A stretch of DNA of 20,649 nucleotides from an uncultured bacterium (GCA_947581845.1 CANPVY010000085.1:1-20649), one strand, 5' to 3'. Positions 1-8,947 are shown, numbered from the stretch's first letter. Notes: generated by a model from the sequence alone, not told the origin. Program-made: numbers and translations.

Positions 1-149
1 AGCTCGGCGGCGTGCTCGATCGTCAGGGTGAACCCGTCCACGCGTGCGACGACATTCTCATGACCTTCCATGCCTTGGCGCATTGCCGCGCAACCCGCGA
101 GCGTGACGCTGAGTAGCAAGAGGACTGCTGGCGATCTTTGTCTCTTCAT
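1..149 (-). CDS. Lipoprotein, probable PpiC/SurA-type peptidyl-prolyl isomerase (5' part only)
   Basis: Only the first 49 codons are in the window; the gene runs off the left edge. The start is an ATG at 149-147, two bases after the mfd stop, so it is the last visible gene of the minus-strand operon. The N-terminus has a short basic segment (KRQR), a hydrophobic core and the lipobox LAGC, with the lipidated Cys at residue 20, so the product should be an envelope lipoprotein. Residues 33-49 (VVARVDGFTLTIEHAAEL-like) resemble the first strand and helix of the SurA/PpiC chaperone domain. A SurA-like isomerase directly after mfd is inference from this short segment; the catalytic domain is not visible. 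Confidence 0.7.
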   Translation of the reverse strand, partial: MKRQRSPAVLLLLSVTLAGCAAMRQGMEGHENVVARVDGFTLTIEHAAE

Positions 150-151
150 TG

Positions 152-3100
152 TCAACTCGTGGTTACTGGTTCGTCTTGTTCTTCTAGCATTCGTTGCAGT
201 GCTTCGATAACAATCGGCGTAACGTCCCGCGAACCGGACACGCGGAAGACGAGTGAGAGCGGCTGCAGCCGGCGCACCTCCACCTCGACCTCCAGCCCGG
301 CCATCGCCTCTCGTAGCGCGGTGAGTCGCGGGACAACGCCGCGTCCGAAATTTACGCGCGCTGTGCCCACCATCGCGAGTACACGCTCGACGCCTAGCCG
401 GGCCCCCAGAATCCTGATTCTGGAGCCGGCGAGTAGCCGCTGGACCTCGTCGGGCAGCTGGCCATAGCGGTCCCGCAGTTCGGCCGTCAAGTGCTCCAGC
501 TCGTCGAGATCGCTGAGCTTCGCCAGCCTGCGATACAGCTCGAGCTTCTGCGTCACGTCGGGAACGAAGCCCTCCGGAATGTAGGTCGCACCCGAGATCG
601 AGACCTCTGGCACCTTCGGGCGGGCCGCAGCGCTTCCTTCACCGCTCTTCAGCGCGGCCACGGTGTCTTCCAACAGGCGCAGATAGGTGTCGAATCCGAC
701 GGCGTGCACGAACCCGGACTGCTCCGTACCCAACAGGTTCCCAGCGCCTCGCAACTCGAGGTCCTTGAGTGCGAGTCGGTATCCAGCACCGAGGTCGGTG
801 TGCATCTCCAGCAGGTGCAGCCGGCGCTGCGTTTCGGGCGGCAGATTCGGCGGCACGATGAGGTAGCAGAAGGCGCGCTGGTGCGAGCGACCGACGCGAC
901 CACGCAGCTGATAGAGCTGGGCCAAGCCGAAGTAGTCAGCCCTGTGGATAATCATGGTGTTGGCGTTAGGGACGTCGAGACCGTTCTCGATGATTGCTGT
1001 GGCGACGAGGACGTCGATGTGTCCGCGCACGAACGTGGCCATCGCCCTCTCGAGCTGGCGCTCGGGCATCTGGCCATGGGCGATCTCGACCTGCAGGTCA
1101 GGCAGTAGGCGCCGGACCTTGGCCGCCACCTCCTCGATCGTCTCCACACGGTTGTGGACGAAGAATACTTGGCCTCCACGGTCCACCTCCAACCGGATGG
1201 CGTCCTCGATGGTCTCATCATTCCAATTCACCACATGCGTGATGATCGGCTGCCGGTCGCGTGGTGGTGTCCCGATGACCTCCAGATCGCGCAGTCCACT
1301 GAGCGAGAGATGGAGTGTGCGCGGGATCGGCGTAGCCGTCATAGTGAGGACATCGACGCTGCGTTTGAGCGTCTTGAGGCGCTCCTTGTGAGTCACACCG
1401 AACTGCTGTTCCTCGTCGATGACCAGCAGGCCCAGGTCCTTGAAGCGCACGTCTGCCGAGAGAAGGCGGTGAGTGCCGATGACGATGTCGATGGCACCCT
1501 CGGCCAGCCTGTCCACCACCTGGTCCTGCTCCTTGAGGGTTCGGAAGCGAGAGAGCGCCTCGATCACCACCGGGTATTCGGCGAGCCGGGCGCGGAACGT
1601 TTGGAGATGCTGTTCGACGAGCACCGTCGTAGGTGCCAGAATCGCCACCTGCTTCCCGTCCAGCACGGCCTTGAAGGCGGCACGGATGGCGATCTCTGTC
1701 TTGCCGTAGCCGACGTCCCCGCAGATCAGCAGGTCCATGGGCCGCGGGTCCTCCATGGCACGCTTGACCTCTTCAGCCACGTGCTCCTGGTCGGGCGTCT
1801 CCTCGTAGATGAAGGCGGATTCCATCTCGCGCTGCCAGCGCGAGTCGGCACTGAAAGCGTGAGCCTTGGCGACGCGGCGGGCGGCGTAGAGTTCGAGCAA
1901 TTCTACGGCCATTGTCTGGATCGCCTCCTGTGTGCGCTTCTTGATGCGCTGCCAGCTCTTGCTGCCCAACCGGTGCAGCCGCGGCGCGGGCCGCTGATCG
2001 CCATTCCCGTCCACCTCTGAGAGCCAGCGTTCCACCAGATCGGCGCGATAATGCGGGACGCGCAAGATGTCGCCGCCACGGTACTCGATGACCAGCGTTT
2101 CCAGCTGCTCGCCAGCGATCTCGACGTGCTCCAGCCCACGATAGCGCCCGATGCCATGATCGAGGTGCACGACGTAGTCACCGGGTGAGAGGGACGTCAG
2201 CGTCTCCAGGGCGCCACGGCTGACGCTATGCGGACGCCGCTGCGGGCGCCGTGCACGCCGAAAGATCTCGTGGTCGGTGAACAGCCAGAGCGGCGGCTCG
2301 GCGTTGTCGATGATGAACCCGCCAGCCAGCGGGCCCAGCCCCAAGGTGATCCTGCGGAGGATGGCGGCACCGGCCGCGTCTTCGAGGATTTCCTCGAGAC
2401 GGTCGAGCTGACCCTCGTTGTCACAGAGGATGAGCACGCGGGCGCCGGCACGAACCGCACCCTGCAGCGCGACCACGAGTCGCTCGATGCGCCGATCGAT
2501 CGTCGGTACGGGTCGGATGCGGAAATCGCTCTCGGCGTTCCCCGCGTCCGCAACGAGGCGAAGTCGTCCGAAGCGACGCAAGTGGGCCTGGACGGACCCC
2601 GGCGGATGTTGGTAGCGGTCCGGTGTCTCACTGCGCCGGCACAGCTCCTCCCAGCTGCGCTGGCGCTCCCTCGCCGCTGCGTCCGCGTCGGTTTCGAGGA
2701 CCAGCGTTGATTCAGGCAGGAGTTCCAGAAGGCTCCCCGTTGCGCCGACCTGCTCCCCGCTGGCGGTCTGCTGCACGGCTTCGTCCCGGGCGGGGAAGCT
2801 GACCGGCAGCAGGCGGACCGTCTCCAATGGGGCGATGGAGCGCTGGTTCAGGACATCGAACGAGCGGATCGACTCGATGCGATCCGCCCAAAACTCGAGC
2901 CGTACCGGATCCAGTGTGGTGACCGGGTAGGCGTCGACGATGCCGCCGCGCACCGAGTACTCGCCTACGGCTTCCACCATGGGGACCCTCTGGTAGCCCG
3001 CGTTCTGGAGGGCGGCCGTGAGCGTGTCGCGGCCGATCTCCTCACCCAGGGCGAGTTGGATCTCCAGGTCGACCCAGCTGGCGGGCGCGGGAAAGCGCTC

Positions 3101-3472
3101 GCTCAGCGCCCGGCCGGTGGTCACGAGAATGCGCGTGCGCCTGGACAGCAGCCCTTGCAGCGCTTCGACACGGCGGGCCGAGATCTCGATGTGCGGGTCT
3201 TCGAGCTCGGGGTGTACCGACTCCCGCTGTGGGAAGACGCGGGCCCGGCCGGGCATCAGCGCTTCCAGGTCCGCCTCGAACTCCTCGGCGATTGCCGCGG
3301 TGGGGGCGACGAGCAGCAGTTGACGCGCGGCAGCGGCTTCGACCAGCCCGGCTGCCAGAACCACGGGTGCGGACCCGGCGAGTCCGGTCAGCGTGTGTTC
3401 CACGCCTGGTCCCGGCAACCGATCTATCAGGCGCTTGAACTCCGCTGTGCTGCGGAGACTTCCCGTGATCAC
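152..3472 (-). CDS. mfd: Transcription-repair coupling factor Mfd
   Basis: Mfd displaces RNA polymerase stalled at DNA lesions and recruits UvrA for nucleotide excision repair. I start it at GTG 3472-3470, giving 1106 aa; the frame is open to 3565, but the extra residues there do not look like Mfd and overlap the upstream gene. Order of parts (GTG numbering): UvrB-like N-terminal module (about 10-330, including the conserved VGEYSVRGGIVDAYP), CarD-like RNA-polymerase-interacting domain (about 429-485, SPGDYVVHLDHGIGRYRG), Walker A GDVGYGKT (585-592), DEEQ box (686-689), TATPIPRT, a RecG-like RGRVGR motif, and a C-terminal TRCF domain. The N-terminal module lacks a working Walker A, as is normal for Mfd. 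Length is near the usual 1100-1200. The start overlaps the stop of the BatA-like gene by 4 nt (GTGA), so translation is probably coupled. Confidence 0.97.
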   Translation of the reverse strand: MITGSLRSTAEFKRLIDRLPGPGVEHTLTGLAGSAPVVLAAGLVEAAAARQLLLVAPTAAIAEEFEADLEALMPGRARVFPQRESVHPELEDPHIEISARRVEALQGLLSRRTRILVTTGRALSERFPAPASWVDLEIQLALGEEIGRDTLTAALQNAGYQRVPMVEAVGEYSVRGGIVDAYPVTTLDPVRLEFWADRIESIRSFDVLNQRSIAPLETVRLLPVSFPARDEAVQQTASGEQVGATGSLLELLPESTLVLETDADAAARERQRSWEELCRRSETPDRYQHPPGSVQAHLRRFGRLRLVADAGNAESDFRIRPVPTIDRRIERLVVALQGAVRAGARVLILCDNEGQLDRLEEILEDAAGAAILRRITLGLGPLAGGFIIDNAEPPLWLFTDHEIFRRARRPQRRPHSVSRGALETLTSLSPGDYVVHLDHGIGRYRGLEHVEIAGEQLETLVIEYRGGDILRVPHYRADLVERWLSEVDGNGDQRPAPRLHRLGSKSWQRIKKRTQEAIQTMAVELLELYAARRVAKAHAFSADSRWQREMESAFIYEETPDQEHVAEEVKRAMEDPRPMDLLICGDVGYGKTEIAIRAAFKAVLDGKQVAILAPTTVLVEQHLQTFRARLAEYPVVIEALSRFRTLKEQDQVVDRLAEGAIDIVIGTHRLLSADVRFKDLGLLVIDEEQQFGVTHKERLKTLKRSVDVLTMTATPIPRTLHLSLSGLRDLEVIGTPPRDRQPIITHVVNWNDETIEDAIRLEVDRGGQVFFVHNRVETIEEVAAKVRRLLPDLQVEIAHGQMPERQLERAMATFVRGHIDVLVATAIIENGLDVPNANTMIIHRADYFGLAQLYQLRGRVGRSHQRAFCYLIVPPNLPPETQRRLHLLEMHTDLGAGYRLALKDLELRGAGNLLGTEQSGFVHAVGFDTYLRLLEDTVAALKSGEGSAAARPKVPEVSISGATYIPEGFVPDVTQKLELYRRLAKLSDLDELEHLTAELRDRYGQLPDEVQRLLAGSRIRILGARLGVERVLAMVGTARVNFGRGVVPRLTALREAMAGLEVEVEVRRLQPLSLVFRVSGSRDVTPIVIEALQRMLEEQDEPVTTS

Positions 3473-5421
3473 TGTCGCTTCGTTTCCCTTCGCGGTCGAC
3501 CTGCAGCGGCCAAGGCTGCCTCCCCAATAGACAGGACGAGAAACAGCACAACAAGGGGCCGCCACGCTGGGCGCCCGCGTCGCGTCCTGAAGATGCCCTG
3601 CTGCCAGCCCGCCAGACTCGTTTCCCGCTGCCAGGACCAGCGTGCGGCTGGGAGGATTCGCTCCAGCTCGCTCGGCTGCCCGGGTGTGAGGTCGGACTCG
3701 ATGAGCGGGGCGTTTACCGAGAACGCCATGATCCTCCCTTCACCGTCGAGGACGGCGTAGTTACCGGCCTCTGCCGCTCGGTACCAAGCGCCGCCCTCGG
3801 CCGGCCTCCTGGATCCATCCGGTTGCTGGACCTGATCGGCCCGGGCCGGCAGCCGTATCGGAGCGAGCCCCTCGAACACGGTCGGTCCGATCCGGCCGCG
3901 TCGTGCCCAGTCGCCGACCAGAGCGTCCAGGAACGGCACCATCACGGCGCTCACGGGGAGCTCCGAGGCTTCCGGCGTGAGTGGAGACGCAAGTAGCAGG
4001 TACGCCGCACCGGCCGCCGTGGTTCCCCGCACCAGCCACGGTTCGGCGCCGCTCAGCTGCAGCAGCGCGGTGTCCTGCGTGAAGCCGCTGGGAATCAGGC
4101 GGTAGACCTGGCGGAACTCCAGGGCGGCAAGCCCCGCGACCGCCGCTCCCTCCGCCAGGTGCGCCACTCCCCTTCGTTCCTCGGACCGGTAGCGCCACGG
4201 TACCCGCGCACGGCCCAGACGGGAGTTCAAGCGCGGGAGGTCAATGGGGTCGGCGGGCGGCACGACGATGACGGATCGGCCCGTAGCCAGCCCGGCCTCG
4301 AGGCGCGTTGCAGCCGTCGCCAGCCAGACCTCGGCGGCGGCCGGTTCCACCTGCTGGAGCCGTCCGCCCTGCTCCAATGCGTCGAGGGCGTGGGTCAGGA
4401 AGCCGCCGGCGTCGCCCAGCACGGCGACCCGCGGCGCGGGCCGAACCTGCCAGGTGAAGTAGCGACGGTCATCTGCCGCGAGGCCGTGTCGGTCGATCTC
4501 CACATAGCCCTGCACCCAGCCGCTGTCCTGCGGCGGCAAGCTGAGGAGCGCCGTGGCGCCGAACGCCGCTTCCGCCATGACGATGGCGTCGTCGCCTTTC
4601 ACGAGCCTGACCAGGCTGGACCCGGCGGGCATCTCGAGCCCAAACCAGTGCAGCGGCAGGGAGACTTTCGTCTGCAGGCCGACGATCAACGGCGCGACCT
4701 CGGGTTCGGCATCCCCCGCAGCTCCGTTGCCCTGCGTTGCGACATCTGGGGCGTAGACGATGACTGAGAGACTCCGGCCAACCTCGGGCATCTCTTCTGT
4801 CGGGCCGCTCGCGCCGGCTGTCAGCGAGACGCGCTGCAGATCGGTGAAGACATGCATCTCCCGAGCGCGCTCGCGCTCAGATCCGAGCCAGGCGGCGGCC
4901 TGACGGATCGCGCCTGGTAGGTCGGCTCGTGCGGCGGCGATGCGCAAGCTCACCAGGTACTCGCGGACCGCAGCAGCACCGAGTGCGATGGCGGCCTCAT
5001 CCGACCGCACGGCGCTGAACAACGCGACGCGATCATCGGCGGTGGCTTGCTCGAGGTCGATCCGTGCCCGCTCCGCATAGAGGTCGAGTAGCCGCCGATC
5101 GCCGAGAAGTCGGCTGGCGCTCTGCGATTCATCCATAACGATCGCCAGGGCGGTCGGTCGGTGATCGGTCGGACCGCCGTGCCCGAGCAGTGGGCCCATG
5201 GCTGCGACCGCCAGCAGGAGTATGATCAGGAGCCGGGCGCTGAGCAGCAGTAGGTAGCGCAGCCGTAGACGCTGTGCGTGCCGCTGCTCCGCTTGCCGCA
5301 GGTAGCGAACGGCAGGGAAGCTGACGCGACGCGCTTCACGCCGGCGCATCAAGTGCAGGGCGATGGGAATCGCCACAGCCAGCGTCGCCAAACCAAGCAG
5401 AGGGTGGAGGAAATCGATCAT
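3469..5421 (-). CDS. BatA-like membrane protein with vWA domain
   Basis: The ATG at 5421-5419 gives 650 aa and overlaps the stop of the DUF58 gene by 4 nt (ATGA). A longer open frame reaches 5529, but the extra 36 residues precede the typical BatA start MIDFLHPLLGL. Residues 6-24 form a first membrane helix followed by an Arg-rich loop (RRREARR), as in the aerotolerance-regulator N-terminal domain (BatA/TIGR02226 type). A second helix lies at about 57-78. A von Willebrand A-like segment follows with a MIDAS-like DESQS (97-101) and a later FTDLQ. The middle is a long extracytoplasmic-looking region. A third helix lies near 621-639, ahead of a basic tail. Role unknown: relatives work with DUF58 and MoxR proteins in envelope stress or complex assembly. 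No MoxR ATPase is adjacent. Confidence 0.85.
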   Translation of the reverse strand: MIDFLHPLLGLATLAVAIPIALHLMRRREARRVSFPAVRYLRQAEQRHAQRLRLRYLLLLSARLLIILLLAVAAMGPLLGHGGPTDHRPTALAIVMDESQSASRLLGDRRLLDLYAERARIDLEQATADDRVALFSAVRSDEAAIALGAAAVREYLVSLRIAAARADLPGAIRQAAAWLGSERERAREMHVFTDLQRVSLTAGASGPTEEMPEVGRSLSVIVYAPDVATQGNGAAGDAEPEVAPLIVGLQTKVSLPLHWFGLEMPAGSSLVRLVKGDDAIVMAEAAFGATALLSLPPQDSGWVQGYVEIDRHGLAADDRRYFTWQVRPAPRVAVLGDAGGFLTHALDALEQGGRLQQVEPAAAEVWLATAATRLEAGLATGRSVIVVPPADPIDLPRLNSRLGRARVPWRYRSEERRGVAHLAEGAAVAGLAALEFRQVYRLIPSGFTQDTALLQLSGAEPWLVRGTTAAGAAYLLLASPLTPEASELPVSAVMVPFLDALVGDWARRGRIGPTVFEGLAPIRLPARADQVQQPDGSRRPAEGGAWYRAAEAGNYAVLDGEGRIMAFSVNAPLIESDLTPGQPSELERILPAARWSWQRETSLAGWQQGIFRTRRGRPAWRPLVVLFLVLSIGEAALAAAGRPRRETKRQ

Positions 5422-6332
5422 GCCAGGCGCGAACGCGTGTGCAGGCACTCGCCGAGGGCAAGTGCTAAAGGCTGATCGGTAGCGATCGTATGGTAGTCGA
5501 TGCTTCGAGAGCCACAGGCCCGACGCCACGCGTCGAGTGAGCGTGCCACAGCTGCACGGTATTCCGCTCGCAGATCCGCGGAGCGGGCTGCAACCTCGTC
5601 GCCGGTTTCCGGATCGACGAACACTGCGTCGCCGCTGCCCGACAGCTCCAGCTCACCAGGGTCGAGTATATGGAACACCAGCGGCTCGTGCCCCTGGTGG
5701 CGGAGCTGATTCAGTGCTCGGCGTGTCCGCGCCTCGTCAACCAACAGGTCAGAGATCAGCACGACCATTCCCGGGCGTGGTGCTGCCCTGGTCAGCTCCT
5801 CGAGCGTTTGCCCGGCCGTGCTGAGGTGCCCCGGCGCTTGGGCCGCGAGCTGCCGTACGATCTGCGCCCAGTGTGCGATAGTGCCGCGCAGTGGCAACCG
5901 GCTCATCACGCGTTCCGCGAAGCAGATCAACGAGGCGAGGTCGCCCTGCCGGATCAGCAGCAGGGTCAAGCTCGCCGCCAATCGCTTGCCGTACTCCAGC
6001 TTGGTCAGCAGGCCGTCCGCGCGACTCCGCCAGTCCATCGAGCGGCTGACGTCCAGACAGATGTGGGCCGCGAGGTTCGTCTCCTCCTCGTACTGCTTCA
6101 GGAAGAAGCGGTCCGAGCGACCGTACATCCTCCAGTCGACGAAGCGGAGGTCATCCCCGGGGCGATAGGCACGGTGCTCCGCGAATTCGGCGGAGAACCC
6201 CCGGCTGGGCGAGCTGTGCAGGCCCGCGACGAAGCCCTGCACTACAGCCCTGGCGATGAGCTCCAGGCCGCCCAGGTCGTCAAGCTCGGCGGGATCGAGG
6301 AGGTCGGGCCTCTTGTGACGCTCGCTCTTCAT
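5418..6332 (-). CDS. DUF58 family protein (vWA-like)
   Basis: A 304-residue protein with the full DUF58 signature at about 45-86: the FSAEFAEHRAYRPGDD block, then DWRMYGRSDRFF and KQYEEETN. It is followed by a MIDAS-like DVSRSM (94-99), so a metal-binding vWA fold is likely. No membrane segment is evident, so it probably acts in the cytoplasm, perhaps docked to its membrane-bound neighbour. The start is ATG 6332-6330. There is no clear Shine-Dalgarno: the six bases before ATG follow directly on a perfect inverted repeat (6339-6354). It is the first gene of the minus-strand operon and overlaps the BatA-like gene by 4 nt. DUF58 genes usually sit behind a moxR ATPase gene; here upstream is a divergent peptidase gene instead. 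Confidence 0.92.
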   Translation of the reverse strand: MKSERHKRPDLLDPAELDDLGGLELIARAVVQGFVAGLHSSPSRGFSAEFAEHRAYRPGDDLRFVDWRMYGRSDRFFLKQYEEETNLAAHICLDVSRSMDWRSRADGLLTKLEYGKRLAASLTLLLIRQGDLASLICFAERVMSRLPLRGTIAHWAQIVRQLAAQAPGHLSTAGQTLEELTRAAPRPGMVVLISDLLVDEARTRRALNQLRHQGHEPLVFHILDPGELELSGSGDAVFVDPETGDEVAARSADLRAEYRAAVARSLDAWRRACGSRSIDYHTIATDQPLALALGECLHTRSRLA

Positions 6333-6338
6333 CGGACT

Positions 6339-6354
6339 GCAAGATTAGTCTTGC
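6339..6354. promoter_or_regulatory. Perfect inverted repeat just upstream of the DUF58 gene
   Basis: GCAAGA-TTAG-TCTTGC is a 6-bp perfect repeat with a 4-base loop, ending 6 bases before the DUF58 ATG on the minus strand. On that strand it contains TAATCT, which fits a -10 element (TAnnnT) and would place the transcription start almost at the ATG, suggesting a leaderless mRNA. No good -35 is visible. It could also be an operator, or a hairpin covering the ribosome-binding region. Function is inference. Confidence 0.35.
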
Positions 6355-6404
6355 CACCCCGCTGTAAGGTTGCTTGAGCGCACATCGTGGGTTCGCAGCT
6401 CGCT

Positions 6405-6429
6405 CATCCAAACATAACCGGGTTGGATG
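6405..6429. repeat. Inverted repeat in the DUF58/M28 divergent region
   Basis: CATCCAA and TTGGATG form a perfect 7-bp inverted repeat separated by 11 bases (6412-6422). It lies between the two divergent genes, about 125 bases before the chosen M28 start. The arm length and spacing would fit a dimeric repressor site. No regulator can be named. Confidence 0.3.
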
Positions 6430-6552
6430 TCGAGGGGCTATGTAGGGCGCAGCACAGCTGCCTCGGCGTGCGCCGTTGCCCTGCAGGTGCCGAAGCGGGT
6501 AAGATCGAGGGGTGGAAGCGGACTCGTGTGGGTCGAGACAGGGGGGCCGGAG

Positions 6553-8028
6553 GTGAAGGCAAGATACGGACTCTTCATCTGGCTGTTGGCGACAGCACTC
6601 TGGCTGGGTTGCCGGGCTGCACCGGGGTCGCCGGAACGGGACTATGACATCACGCCGAGCGATATGCGCGCTCGGATCTTCTTCCTCGCATCCGACAGAC
6701 TGCGCGGACGTGACACGCCAAGCCAGGGGCTCGACATCGCTGCCGGCTACATTCGCTCGGAGTTCCAGCGCGTTGGCCTGGAGCCGCCCCGCGGCGGCTA
6801 TGTGCAGCGCTACCCGCTGGTGATGAGCGAGATGGGTGCGGGCTGGTCGCTCACTCTACGGCGCGGCTCCCGCCGGGCAGTCCTTCGCCAGCATAGCGAC
6901 TTCTGGGGCCTCCCCTGGGCGGCGGGCACGGTGGAGGGAAGGCTGCGGTTCGTGGGAGCCGAGCCGCCTGCGGCAACGGTCGCTGCCGGCGAGCCGGCAG
7001 TCTGGGTGGCCTACTTGCGGCCCGACGTGATGCCGCGGCAGTGGCTCGGCGCGGCGGCAGCAGCCGGTGCGGTCGGTCTCATCCTGGTCGCGCCGGCCGA
7101 GCTGGAGCCGTATCTGCGAGAGTGGTGCTGGGACGACGAGGTGGTCTACGAGATGGGCGACGTGGAAGCGAGCCTGCCGGGTGCGCTGGCGTCTGAGGAT
7201 GCGATGGCCGCAGCCCTCGAGCGGCTGGGGCTGGAGACCCAGCCGGCGGGCGGTCCGCCGCTGCATGGTGAGACCGACGCGCGGGCGCAGCTATCTGCTG
7301 ATCTCCGGGTCGAGGTCCTCGCTGCACCCAACGTGCTGGGGATCCTTCCAGGTCGAGACGCGGAGCTCGGCGAGCAGTACGTGCTCCTGAGCGCTCACAT
7401 GGACGGTCTCGGTGTAGGCCTGCCGGTGGACGGGGACTCGATCTACAACGGGGCCGACGACAACGCCTCGGGCACTGCAGCCATTTTGGAGATGGCTGAA
7501 GCGGCGGCAGCGCTTGGCAACCGGCCACGACGATCGCTGGCGTTTCTGGCGGTGAGCGGCGAGGAGAAGGGGCTGTTGGGCTCTACGGCGTTCGTCACTC
7601 AGCCTCCGATTCCGCTCGAACGGATCGTCGCCAACATCAACATCGACATGATCGGTCGCAACTGGGAGGATACGATCGCGGTCATCGGCAAGCCGTACTC
7701 GACATTGGGTCTGTTGGTCGACAGCGTGGCGGCTGCACATCCCGAGCTGGGCATGACGGTGGTTGGCGATCTGTGGCCGGGCGGCGGCTTCTTCTTCCGC
7801 TCGGACCAGTTCAGCTTCGCTCGCAAGGGCATCCCGGCGCTGTTCTTCTTCAACGGCGTGCACGAGGACTACCACCGACCTTCCGACGAGGCACAGAAGG
7901 TCAAGTTCAGGAAGGCGGCGCGCATCACACGTCTCGTCTTCGAGCTGGCGCTCGCGATAGCGAACGCCGATGAAGCGCCCGACTGGGACCCACAGGCGCG
8001 GGTCCAGATCGTTGGTGGCGACCGTTGA
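6553..8028 (+). CDS. Secreted M28 family zinc aminopeptidase-like protein
   Basis: M28 enzymes are two-zinc exopeptidases, here probably acting in the periplasm or outside the cell. All five metal or catalytic positions are visible (GTG numbering): H282 in SAHMDG, D302 in YNGADDNASG, E337/E338 in SGEEKG, D365 in NIDMIG and H441 in HEDYHRPSD. A region at about 145-180, within VWVAYLRP and the Ala-rich stretch after it, looks like an inserted PA domain. I chose GTG 6553 (491 aa) because it puts a signal sequence (KARYGLFIWLLATALWLGC) at the N-terminus. The Cys could be lipidated, although Trp at -3 is a poor lipobox. The frame is open upstream with an ATG at 6427 and another GTG at 6526, so the start is uncertain. 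Its stop overlaps the DUF72 start by 4 nt. Confidence 0.9.
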   Translation: MKARYGLFIWLLATALWLGCRAAPGSPERDYDITPSDMRARIFFLASDRLRGRDTPSQGLDIAAGYIRSEFQRVGLEPPRGGYVQRYPLVMSEMGAGWSLTLRRGSRRAVLRQHSDFWGLPWAAGTVEGRLRFVGAEPPAATVAAGEPAVWVAYLRPDVMPRQWLGAAAAAGAVGLILVAPAELEPYLREWCWDDEVVYEMGDVEASLPGALASEDAMAAALERLGLETQPAGGPPLHGETDARAQLSADLRVEVLAAPNVLGILPGRDAELGEQYVLLSAHMDGLGVGLPVDGDSIYNGADDNASGTAAILEMAEAAAALGNRPRRSLAFLAVSGEEKGLLGSTAFVTQPPIPLERIVANINIDMIGRNWEDTIAVIGKPYSTLGLLVDSVAAAHPELGMTVVGDLWPGGGFFFRSDQFSFARKGIPALFFFNGVHEDYHRPSDEAQKVKFRKAARITRLVFELALAIANADEAPDWDPQARVQIVGGDR

Positions 8029-8915
8029 TCCGGTTCGGACCTGCCGGCTGGAGCTACCCCGATTGGCAGGGCGTGGTCTATCCTGATCGAGCGCCCAAGG
8101 GCTTCGATCCGCTCGCTTACTTGGCGCGCTACTTCGACACCATTGAGGTGAACTCCACGTTCTACCGACCTCCACGCCCCGAGGTGACGAGACGCTGGGT
8201 CCGCCGTGTGGCGGAGAGACCTGACTTCAGATTCACGGCCAAGCTCTGGCAGCGTTTCACGCATCAGCGTGAAGAGGCCCCGACCGCCGATCAAGTGGAT
8301 GTGGTGCGGGCCGGCCTCGACCCGCTGGCAGAGCGTAACCGCTTAGGTGCAGTGCTGATCCAGTTCCCCTGGTCCTTCAAGGCGACACAGAGATCGCTGG
8401 AGTGGCTGGATGACGTCGCGTCCGCCTTCTCGGACTACCCCTTGGTCGTAGAAGTCCGGCACGCGTCCTGGAACCGGCCGGAGTTCTATCGTTGGCTGGG
8501 CGAGCGCGGCTTGGGCTTCGTGAACATCGATCAGCCGGTCTTCAACCGCTCGCTGGCACCCACGGCCGAAGCGAGTGGCCGTGTCGGGTACGTACGCCTA
8601 CACGGGCGAAACTACGAGGACTGGTTTCGCGAGGGCGCAGGCCGCGACGCCCGCTACGATTACCTCTACGATCGTCAGGAGCTGGAACCCTGGGTCGCGC
8701 GGATCCGCGAGTTGGCGGAGGGTGGTAGCGTGCAGGATGTCTATGTCGTCACCAACAACCACTACCGGGGTCAGGCGGTGGCGAACGCCATCATGCTGGC
8801 GGCGATGTCCCGTGGCCAGCTCCAGAAGGCGCCTGAGTCCGTTATCGAGGCATTCCCCGAAGCGCTGGCGGGCCTGGCACACGCCGACCCAGGCCCGCAA
8901 ACGCGGCTGATCTGA
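8025..8915 (+). CDS. DUF72 family protein
   Basis: 296 aa from a TTG start whose bases overlap the M28 stop (TTGA), with GGTGG upstream as a possible ribosome site. DUF72 proteins are predicted TIM-barrel proteins of unknown biochemical role. Family motifs are all present: GPAGWSYPDW at 5-14, DTIEVNSTFYR at 38-48, EVRHASW at 143-149, RLHGRN at 191-196 and VTNNHY at 242-247. No signal peptide is seen, so it is probably cytoplasmic. Translational coupling to a secreted peptidase gives no clear functional link. The stop codon lies inside a hairpin (8914-8941) facing the convergent barrel gene. Confidence 0.92.
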   Translation: MIRFGPAGWSYPDWQGVVYPDRAPKGFDPLAYLARYFDTIEVNSTFYRPPRPEVTRRWVRRVAERPDFRFTAKLWQRFTHQREEAPTADQVDVVRAGLDPLAERNRLGAVLIQFPWSFKATQRSLEWLDDVASAFSDYPLVVEVRHASWNRPEFYRWLGERGLGFVNIDQPVFNRSLAPTAEASGRVGYVRLHGRNYEDWFREGAGRDARYDYLYDRQELEPWVARIRELAEGGSVQDVYVVTNNHYRGQAVANAIMLAAMSRGQLQKAPESVIEAFPEALAGLAHADPGPQTRLI

Positions 8916-8941
8916 CCTGTGGCGGTGGCCCGCCTGAGGTC
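8914..8941. terminator. Possible bidirectional terminator hairpin
   Basis: GACCT and AGGTC (5 bp) enclose a 2x2 internal loop and then GGCGG-TGGC-CCGCC (5 bp, 4-base loop). It sits exactly between the converging DUF72 and barrel genes. There is no T-tract on either strand, so it would be a weak or factor-assisted terminator. Confidence 0.4.
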
Positions 8942-8947
8942 GTTATC

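Noticed and set aside
1154..2020. Plus-strand open frame of 288 codons within mfd
   Set aside because: Shadow of the GC-rich mfd coding strand; no motif, signal or ribosome site.
3473..3565. N-terminal extension of Mfd in the open frame up to 3565
   Set aside because: The residues are Cys/Pro/Arg-rich, unlike Mfd, and overlap the BatA-like gene; GTG 3472 forms a clean GTGA overlap.
7291..8175. Minus-strand open frame of 294 codons opposite the M28 and DUF72 genes
   Set aside because: Covers the end of one real gene and the start of another; no domain.
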